Assembly (NCBI GenBank): GCA_963798705.1
Contig: CAWCTW010000005.1
Coordinates: forward strand, 1,240,001-1,304,000
DNA: 64,000 nucleotides
Source: AC-56 sp963798705
Lineage (GTDB): Bacteria; Actinomycetota; Thermoleophilia; Solirubrobacterales; 70-9
Direction of reading: 5' to 3'
Below are positions 58,543 through 64,000 of this stretch, one piece after another. The notes under the pieces are model-generated. The model searched no databases and had not been told where the DNA came from. It worked only from the letters and a program-made list of their open reading frames with translations. How positions within the stretch are numbered: the stretch's first letter is position 1; each line of letters opens with the position of its first letter. Position numbers and translations under genes: made by a program.

Positions 58543-58585
58543 GGTTGGCGACTTATGAACCGTATGGGTCCATAAAGCGCCAACC
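58543..58585 (-). promoter_or_regulatory. 43-bp near-perfect palindrome upstream of the BKACE operon
   Basis: Outer arms GGTTGGCG (58543-58550) and CGCCAACC (58578-58585), inner arms TTATG (58553-58557) and CATAA (58571-58575), and a central ACC/GGT pairing around GTAT. The site is 54 bases before the BKACE start. It may be an operator for a dimer or tetramer such as the MerR protein, or a terminator for the upstream carboxyltransferase gene, which ends 71 bases away on the same strand. Confidence 0.55.
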
Positions 58586-58655
58586 AGCGCCCGCGCAGTC
58601 CTGCGAGCGGTCGGTCCGCCTACCCTCGGTGCCCGTTGTTGGTGGGCCGCCTCGC

Positions 58656-60314
58656 TCACACCGGCATCACCCCGTGCTTCTTCCAGGGGCGCTGGACGCG
58701 CTTGCCGGCGGCCATTCGCAGCCCGCGGATGATCGTCGGGCGGGTCTCGCGCGGGTCGATGACGTCGTCGATCAGGTCGTTGTGGGCGGCGATATAGGGG
58801 TCGATGACCTTCCGAACCTCGGCGAGCATTGCCTCGCGAGTCGCCTCGGGGTCATCCGACGCCTCGATCGCCGATCGTCCGATGATGTTGACGGCCCCCT
58901 CGGCTCCCATCACCGAGATCTCCGCGCTTGGCCAGGCGACGATGAGGTCGGGCTCGTAGGCCTTGCCGTTCATCACGTAGTAGCCGGCGCCGTAGGCCTT
59001 GCGGACGACGACGGTGATCTTCGGCACCGTCGCCCGCGAGATCGCGTACAGCATCTTCGCGCCGTGGCGGATGATCCCGGCGTGCTCCACCTTGGAGCCC
59101 ACCATGAATCCGGGCACGTCCTGGAGGAAGACCAGCGGGATGTTGAAGGCGTCGCAGAGGTTGACGAACCGCGCCGCCTTGTCGGCCGAATCGTTCTCGA
59201 GGATCCCGCCGAGCTGCTTCGGCTGGTTGGCGACGACCCCGACCGGCTGGCCACCGAACCGCGCCAGGCAGGTGATCAGGGTCTTGGCGAACTTCGGCTT
59301 GATGTCGAACCAGGCGCCGTCGTCCACGATCTCGCGGATCAGGTCGTACATGTCGTAGGGCTTGCGCGACGACTCCGGGACGATGTCGAGCAGGATCTCC
59401 GACATCCGGTCGTCCGGGTCCTCGGTCGGCCGCCGGGGCGGCTGCTCCTCGCAGTTGGGCGGAAAGTGCGAGAGGTAGTCCTTCACCGCCTGGATGCACT
59501 CGGCGTCGTCGGCCACCTCGAGGTCGCCGACACCCGAGACGCGGCAGTGCACCCTGGCGCCTCCGAGGTCCTCCATGGAGATGTCCTCGCCGGTGACGGC
59601 CTTCGTCAGGTGCGGCCCGGCGAGGGCCATCGCCCCCTGGCCGACGACCATCGGCACGAAGTCCGAGAGGCCCGGGATGTATGCGGTCCCCGCCGCGCAG
59701 GGGCCGAGCATTGCCGCGACGAGCGGGATGACGCCCGACATCGTCACCTCCTCGCGGAACAGGTGGCCGGACCCGGCGAACATCGACCCCGCCGCCTCCT
59801 GGATCCGGGCGCCCGCCGAGTCCAGCAGCCAGATGAACGGCATCCGCTTGCCGAGCGCCATCTCGCGCAGGCGGCCGACCTTGAACTCGCCGGTCATCCC
59901 CATGGAGCCGGCCATGACCGTGAAGTCGTAGGCGGCGATGCAGGACGGGCGCCCCTCGACGTCGCCCCAGCCGGTGATCACGCCATCAGCCGGAGCCTCC
60001 TTGCCGTCCATCGCCCGCTGGGAGGAATGTGGCCCGGCCTGGATGCCCAGCTCCACGAACGTGCCGGGGTCGACCAGCAGGTCGATCCGCTCGCGGGCGG
60101 TCAGCTTGCCGCGCTCGTGCTGGAGCGCGATCTTGGCTTCGCCGCCCCCGAGCTTCGCCCTCGCGCGCCGCTCGTGGAGGTCCTCGACCAGCGGTCGCAT
60201 GCCGGTCTGCTCGCCGGCCTCGACCTTGTCGGGAGCCTCGGGAGCCTCCGCTTCCTTGGCCGCGTCGGCGACCTTCTTGGCCTCTTCGCGGGCCTTGGTT
60301 TCCTCAGTGGCCAT
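58656..60314 (-). CDS. Acyl-CoA carboxylase, carboxyltransferase (beta) subunit
   Basis: A 552-residue carboxyltransferase. Both crotonase-like halves are present: 'KLTARERIDLLVDPGTFVELG' then 'MPFIWLLDSAGARIQEAAGSMFAGSG' in the N-half, and 'VFLQDVPGFMVGSKVEHAGIIRHGAKMLYA' with 'AYGAGYYVMNGKAYEPDLIVAWPSAEISVMG' in the C-half. About 45 charged residues (Lys/Glu/Ala) precede the domain. It needs a biotin carboxylase/carrier subunit, which is not in the window. Substrate could be methylcrotonyl-, propionyl- or another acyl-CoA. Confidence 0.9.
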   Translation of the reverse strand: MATEETKAREEAKKVADAAKEAEAPEAPDKVEAGEQTGMRPLVEDLHERRARAKLGGGEAKIALQHERGKLTARERIDLLVDPGTFVELGIQAGPHSSQRAMDGKEAPADGVITGWGDVEGRPSCIAAYDFTVMAGSMGMTGEFKVGRLREMALGKRMPFIWLLDSAGARIQEAAGSMFAGSGHLFREEVTMSGVIPLVAAMLGPCAAGTAYIPGLSDFVPMVVGQGAMALAGPHLTKAVTGEDISMEDLGGARVHCRVSGVGDLEVADDAECIQAVKDYLSHFPPNCEEQPPRRPTEDPDDRMSEILLDIVPESSRKPYDMYDLIREIVDDGAWFDIKPKFAKTLITCLARFGGQPVGVVANQPKQLGGILENDSADKAARFVNLCDAFNIPLVFLQDVPGFMVGSKVEHAGIIRHGAKMLYAISRATVPKITVVVRKAYGAGYYVMNGKAYEPDLIVAWPSAEISVMGAEGAVNIIGRSAIEASDDPEATREAMLAEVRKVIDPYIAAHNDLIDDVIDPRETRPTIIRGLRMAAGKRVQRPWKKHGVMPV

Positions 60315-60452
60315 GGGGTTCTCCGATCGGCAGGCAGGGAGAGGGGGCGGCGACGTCAACCGCGAGCGCGTCTCCCTTCGGAACGCGCATCCGCCCTTGA
60401 CCTCGCCCCTCGGTGCCACGTCCCGCCGGAAGCGTTCGAGTCCGCTGCATCC

Positions 60453-61229
60453 CTACCGTCCCTTCCACTGCGGCTCGCGCTTCTCGAAGAAGGCCTGGGC
60501 GCCCTCCACGATGTCCTCCGTGGTGAAGGTCAGCGACAGCTGGGAGCGCAGGTACTCGAGCCCGTCGTCCAAGGCCATGTCCTGCTGGCGGTACATCGCG
60601 TCGTGGCCGAGGCGCATCAGCACCGGGCTCTTCGCCGCGAGCCTTCCCGCCCAATCAGCGACCGCGTCGTCGAACTCGTCCTCCGGCACGACCTTGTTCG
60701 CCAGGCCGTAGGCGACGAGGTCATCGCCCGAGACCCGCTCCCCCAGCAGGATCATCTCGTTGACCTTCTTGCGAGGGACGTTCCGGTAGATGATCGACAT
60801 GATCATGTAGGGGAACGCGCCGATGTTGATCTCGGGCGTCCAGAAGTCCGCGCCCTCTTTCGCGATCACCAGGTCGCAGGAGAGGGCGAGGCCCATCCCG
60901 CCGGCGACGACGTGGCCGTTGGCCGCGCAGAGCGTCGGCTTGCCGAGCCGCGGCATCAGCCGGAAGTACTCGAGGAAGAGGTCGGTGCCGAAGTGCTTCG
61001 CGATCGTGGGGGCGTCGGATCCGAAGCCGCCGAGGTCCGCGCCCGCGCAGAAGGCCTTCCCCGCCCCCGTCAGCACCACGGCGCGAGCGCCCTCGTCGTC
61101 CCGGGCGCGCTTGATCGCGTCGACGAGCTGGGCGAGCATCTCCTGTGAGAGGCGATTCCGCTTCTCCGGGTCGTTGAGCGTCACGGTCGCCACCCCGTCG
61201 GCCACGTCGTAAAGCACCAGCTCGGGCAC
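60453..61229 (-). CDS. Enoyl-CoA hydratase/isomerase family protein
   Basis: A 258-residue crotonase-fold enzyme that starts at GTG 61229. 'AGKAFCAGADLGGFG' forms the oxyanion hole with the second peptide 'AANGHVVAGGMGLALSCDL'. In classical hydratases two Glu act in this region; here 'IAKEGADFWTPEINIGAFPYM' gives Glu in the second position. It hydrates 2-enoyl-CoA or a close substrate. It lies upstream of the carboxyltransferase gene on the same strand (138-base gap) and diverges from the acyl-CoA dehydrogenase gene. Confidence 0.9.
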   Translation of the reverse strand: MPELVLYDVADGVATVTLNDPEKRNRLSQEMLAQLVDAIKRARDDEGARAVVLTGAGKAFCAGADLGGFGSDAPTIAKHFGTDLFLEYFRLMPRLGKPTLCAANGHVVAGGMGLALSCDLVIAKEGADFWTPEINIGAFPYMIMSIIYRNVPRKKVNEMILLGERVSGDDLVAYGLANKVVPEDEFDDAVADWAGRLAAKSPVLMRLGHDAMYRQQDMALDDGLEYLRSQLSLTFTTEDIVEGAQAFFEKREPQWKGR

Positions 61230-61247
61230 GGCGCCACCGTAGCACAA

Positions 61248-61263
61248 AGTATGAAGTAATACT
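61248..61263. promoter_or_regulatory. Palindrome in the divergent hydratase/dehydrogenase promoter region
   Basis: AGTAT (61248-61252) and ATACT (61259-61263) flank GAAGTA, in an AT-rich island between two divergent acyl-CoA genes (starts 61229 and 61343). This is the only AT-rich spot in the region and is a good place for a shared operator, for example of the nearby MerR protein. Confidence 0.45.
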
Positions 61264-61342
61264 CTATGCTGCGCGAGCCGCCCAACCGGCGCCTGGGCCG
61301 TGCATGCGGCACCCGCGAAGCCATCGTCGACAAGGAGCCAAC

Positions 61343-62545
61343 GTGGAAGCAGCAACGGTGATCAAGCCCCAGCACGAGGGAACCCGCAAGCACCTCCTGT
61401 TCAGCGACGAGCACGAGGACCTGCGCGAGTCGATGGAGGCGTGGGTGAAGAAGGAGCTATGGCCCCACCGCAACGAGTGGGAGGAGACCACCTGGCCGAA
61501 CGAGGCCATGCAGCGTGCCGGCGAGCTCGGCTTCCTCGGCCTCTGCTTCCCGGAGGAGTACGGCGGGCAGGGCGGCGACTACTACTACTCCCTGGTCCGC
61601 GCCGAGTGCATGAGCTATTCCGGGTCCGGCGGCACGAACATGGGCTTCGCCGTGCAGACGGACATGGTCCTCCCCCCCGTTCATCTGCTGGGCACCGAGG
61701 AGCAGAAGCAGCGCTATCTGGTCCCCGGCGTCAAGGGCGAGAAGATCGGCTGCCTCGGCATCACCGAGCCCGGCGCCGGCTCCGACGTCGCCGGCATCCG
61801 AACCAAGGCGATCCGCGATGGCGACGACTACCTGATCTCCGGTGCGAAGACCTTCATCACCAACGGCCCCCGCGCCGACTTCATCCTCCTCGTCGCGAAG
61901 ACCGACCCCGACGCCCGCCACGAGGGCATCACCCTGTTCCTGGTCGACCTGCGTGACGAGGACGGCAACCACGTCCCCGGCTTCGACGTCTCGAGGAGGC
62001 TCGAGAAGATGGGCATGCACTCCTCGGACACCGGCGAGCTCTCCTTCAACGAGGTCCGGGTCCCGGCGGACGCCGTGCTCGGTGAGATCGGCAAGGGCTT
62101 CTACCACATCTCCTGGGAGCTCCAGAGCGAGCGGATGGTCGCCGCCGCCGGCTCCGTCGCGGGCGCCGAGCGGATGTTCGAGAAGACGCTCGCCTACGCC
62201 AAGGAGCGCGAGGCCTTCGGCCGCCCCATCGGCCGCTTCCAGGCGATCCGCCACAAGTTCGCGGAGATGGCCACCAAGATCGAGGCCGCGAAGCAGTTCA
62301 ACTACGTGGTCGCGTGGCGCTACGCGAACGGCGAGTACCCGGTGCGCGAGATCACCGAGGTGAAGCTGCTCGCGTCGCGCGTCGGCTGCGAGGTCGCCGA
62401 CGAGTGCGTTCAGATCCTCGGTGGCTACGGCTACATGAAGGAGTACGAGATCGAGCGCGCCTACAGGGATGTGAGGCTGAACCGCATCGGCGCGGGCACC
62501 GACGAGATCATGCTGGACGTCATCGGCCGCTCCTACGGCCTATGA
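61343..62545 (+). CDS. Acyl-CoA dehydrogenase with LCAD/IVD-type catalytic Glu
   Basis: A 400-residue FAD enzyme making 2-enoyl-CoA. The GTG at 61343 follows AAGGAG (61332-61337). 'LGITEPGAGSDVAGIRTKA' and 'FITNGPRADFILLVAKT' bind FAD and substrate. At the position of the MCAD catalytic Glu376 the sequence is 'IGAGTDEIM', with no Glu, while Glu263 in 'LQSERMVAAAG' sits where isovaleryl-CoA and long-chain dehydrogenases have theirs. So it is an LCAD/IVD-type enzyme acting on branched or long acyl-CoA. It diverges from the hydratase gene. Confidence 0.93.
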   Translation: MEAATVIKPQHEGTRKHLLFSDEHEDLRESMEAWVKKELWPHRNEWEETTWPNEAMQRAGELGFLGLCFPEEYGGQGGDYYYSLVRAECMSYSGSGGTNMGFAVQTDMVLPPVHLLGTEEQKQRYLVPGVKGEKIGCLGITEPGAGSDVAGIRTKAIRDGDDYLISGAKTFITNGPRADFILLVAKTDPDARHEGITLFLVDLRDEDGNHVPGFDVSRRLEKMGMHSSDTGELSFNEVRVPADAVLGEIGKGFYHISWELQSERMVAAAGSVAGAERMFEKTLAYAKEREAFGRPIGRFQAIRHKFAEMATKIEAAKQFNYVVAWRYANGEYPVREITEVKLLASRVGCEVADECVQILGGYGYMKEYEIERAYRDVRLNRIGAGTDEIMLDVIGRSYGL

Positions 62546-62795
62546 GATCTGGTGGGGGGCTTTAGCGCCGAAAGCAGCATGTAAGGACGGCGAAGCGGTC
62601 CGCAAGTGGCGTGGGTGAGGGGCTGGCCAGCTGGTCGCCTGTCCGGCGATCGGGTGATCGCGCATGTAGTCGCGCAGCAGCCGCGCTCGCTCAGCCTCGG
62701 GAATGAACCGCTGCTCGGGATGGGTCCCGCAGGATGCCGCGCAAGTACCTGCCGGGCCGGTGATCGATCGCTGGCATCACGGGCTGTTCGCGGCC
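62546..62795. other. 250-base gap with a possible remnant of a coding sequence
   Basis: No intact gene is seen. On the minus strand one frame through about 62560-62740 reads 'EQRFIPEAERARLLRDYMRDHP' and then loses any family pattern. The opening is reminiscent of deazaflavin-dependent nitroreductase (DUF385) proteins. It has no start codon in context and could be chance in GC-rich DNA. Confidence 0.25.
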
Positions 62796-64000
62796 TCAGC
62801 AGTCCCCGAGCCGGCGCTCCAGGAATGCTCGCTCCACGGGGTTCGTTGCCAGCTCCAGTGCACGGCGGTACGCCGCCGCGGCCTCGTCGTCGCGTCCGGC
62901 GCGCCACAGCAGGTCCGCCCGGGCGGAATGGAGGTGCTGGTAGGAATCGAGGCCCTCGATCCGGTCGATCTCCTCGAGGCCGCGCTCCGGGCCCTCGACC
63001 ATCGCGGTCGCGACGCTGCGGTTGAGCTCGACCACGGGGGAAGGCTGGACGAACGCGAGCCAGCCGTAGATGTGGCGGATGCGCGCCCAGTCGGTGTCGT
63101 CGGCACCCGAGGCGCGGGCATGCTCCGCGGCGATCGCGGCCTGAAGGGTGTACGGGCCCGGAGGGACCGCTCGAGCGGCCCGGCGCAGCAGATCGAGCCC
63201 CTCCGCGATCTCGGCCCGGTCCCAGAGCCCGCGATCCTGGTCGGCCAACAGGACCATCCCGCCCTCCGCGTCGACGCGCGCGGCGCGCCGCGAGTCCTGG
63301 AGCAGCATCATCGCGAGCAGCCCCTGCACCTCCGGCTCGCGGGGCATCAGGTCGTTGGTGACGCGCGCCAGCCAGATCGCCTCCGTGCAGAGCTCGCGGC
63401 GGATCAGCGACTCCCCCTCGGCGGCGAGGTAGCCCTCGTTGAAGATCAGGTAGAGCGTGGCGAGGACCGAGGGGAGGCGGACCGCGAGGCGCTCTCCGGT
63501 CGGCACCTCGTACGGGATGCCCGCGTCGCGGACCTTCCGCTTCGCTCGCACCAGCCGCTGGGCCATGGCCCGCTCCGAGACCAGGAAGGCGCGGGCGATC
63601 TCCGGCGTGGTGAGCCCGCCGAGGGAGCGCAACGTGAGCGCAACGCGCGCCTCCGGCCCGAGCGCGGGATGGCAGCATGTGAAGATGAGCCGCAGCCTCT
63701 CGTCCGGAAAGGCCTCGGCCTCGGACTCCGGAGGCCCCTCGACGGCCGGAGCAAGCCGCTCGAGCCCCTCGAGCACGGACCGCTTCTCCGCCAGGATGCG
63801 CTCGCGCCGCAGCCGGTCGACGGCCTTGTTACGAGCCACACGCGTGATCCAGGCGCCGGGATTCGCGGGCGCCCCCTCGCTCGGCCAGCGCTCGAGGGCG
63901 ACCACGAAGGCCTCCTGCACCGCCTCCTCGGCGAGATCGAAGTCGCCGAGAACGCCGATCAGCGTCGCGACCGCCCGTCCCGACTCACGCCGGAACAGGC
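62796..64000 (-). CDS. ECF sigma factor of the SigJ/ECF42 type (5' partial)
   Basis: The frame stays open to the window edge, so the N-terminus lies beyond 64000. Visible parts: end of region 2 ('DLAEEAVQEAFVVALERWP', 'AWITRVARNKAVDRLRRE'), region 4 ('GGLTTPEIARAFLVSERAMAQRLVRAKRKV') and a long C-terminal helical/TPR-like domain with 'FNEGYLAAEGESLIRRELCTEAI' and 'LYLI' before it. This extra domain instead of an anti-sigma partner is the mark of ECF42 (DUF6596) sigma factors, which usually sit beside a DGPF/YCII-domain gene. That partner would be outside the window. Confidence 0.9.
   Translation of the reverse strand, partial: LFRRESGRAVATLIGVLGDFDLAEEAVQEAFVVALERWPSEGAPANPGAWITRVARNKAVDRLRRERILAEKRSVLEGLERLAPAVEGPPESEAEAFPDERLRLIFTCCHPALGPEARVALTLRSLGGLTTPEIARAFLVSERAMAQRLVRAKRKVRDAGIPYEVPTGERLAVRLPSVLATLYLIFNEGYLAAEGESLIRRELCTEAIWLARVTNDLMPREPEVQGLLAMMLLQDSRRAARVDAEGGMVLLADQDRGLWDRAEIAEGLDLLRRAARAVPPGPYTLQAAIAAEHARASGADDTDWARIRHIYGWLAFVQPSPVVELNRSVATAMVEGPERGLEEIDRIEGLDSYQHLHSARADLLWRAGRDDEAAAAYRRALELATNPVERAFLERRLGDC

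Noticed and set aside
1..64000. CRISPR arrays, insertion sequences, rRNA or tRNA genes
   Set aside because: No regularly spaced repeats, transposase genes, or rRNA/tRNA signature sequences were seen on either strand.

Overview
The window is a GC-rich, gene-dense bacterial chromosome segment. The gene content points to an actinobacterium, most likely of the deep-branching Thermoleophilia (Solirubrobacterales/Gaiellales type). Indicators are an actinobacterial integration host factor (mIHF), a resuscitation-promoting-factor-like secreted protein behind a c-di-AMP (ydaO) leader, HemQ of the coproporphyrin haem route, a WS/DGAT acyltransferase, FprA-type ferredoxin reductase, actinobacterial holin-X/DUF3618/DUF4235 small membrane proteins, and an ECF42-like sigma factor with a helical C-terminal domain. 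Class-level placement is inference from family content. I see no rRNA, tRNA, CRISPR array, insertion sequence or prophage. Genes at both window edges are cut.

Layout. 1-4.7 kb: end of an anti-sigma-like gene, a WS/DGAT acyltransferase, a secreted beta-propeller protein, and a translationally coupled PAS / metallo-beta-lactamase-fold pair. 4.9-8.2 kb: nitrogen assimilation (amt-glnK-glnA). GlnK lacks the modifiable Tyr51, and a perfect 16-bp hairpin lies before glnA. 8.3-12.3 kb: PPK2 polyphosphate kinase, a small membrane protein, a MoxR/VWA pair and a HAD hydrolase. 12.35-15.1 kb: TPP riboswitch and thiZXY precursor ABC transporter. 15.2-19.1 kb: AlkA-type glycosylase, then a GNAT acyltransferase divergent from a serine-palmitoyltransferase-like PLP enzyme. 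19.1-19.7 kb: mIHF with a structured leader.

19.7-28 kb is mostly on the minus strand: two hypothetical genes, a B3/B4-domain protein, a TlpA-like protein without its nucleophilic cysteine, an MMPL/RND exporter, and an Mce-type ABC core (one ATPase, two MlaE permeases) with no Mce protein beside it. 28-31.5 kb: a lipoprotein and two glucose/sorbosone-dehydrogenase-like propellers. 31.5-36.1 kb: aldehyde dehydrogenase and a split proline-degradation pair (ProDH + P5C dehydrogenase). 36.1-43.3 kb (minus): a small protein, metE, a GT4-flippase fusion and a large membrane protein with an alkaline-phosphatase-superfamily-like N-terminus.

43.3-47.3 kb is an iron/haem/Fe-S neighbourhood (hemQ, fprA, bolA, CGFS glutaredoxin, erpA) with the Rpf-like gene inside it. 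47.3-55.5 kb: thiol-redox and SDR genes, DegV, an AI-2E-family protein, a minus-strand run (nitrilase, TetR, alpha/beta hydrolase, DUF4235, holin-X, DUF3618) behind a perfect TetR-like palindrome, and an MscS channel. 55.5-62.5 kb is an acyl-CoA catabolic cluster: MerR regulator, CaiB CoA-transferase, BKACE, carboxyltransferase, enoyl-CoA hydratase and an acyl-CoA dehydrogenase of the LCAD/IVD type. Symmetric DNA sites lie in two of its intergenic regions. The window ends inside the ECF sigma gene. No stretch over 300 bases lacks a gene or regulatory element. Short overlaps of start and stop codons (ATGA/GTGA) are frequent and define the operons.
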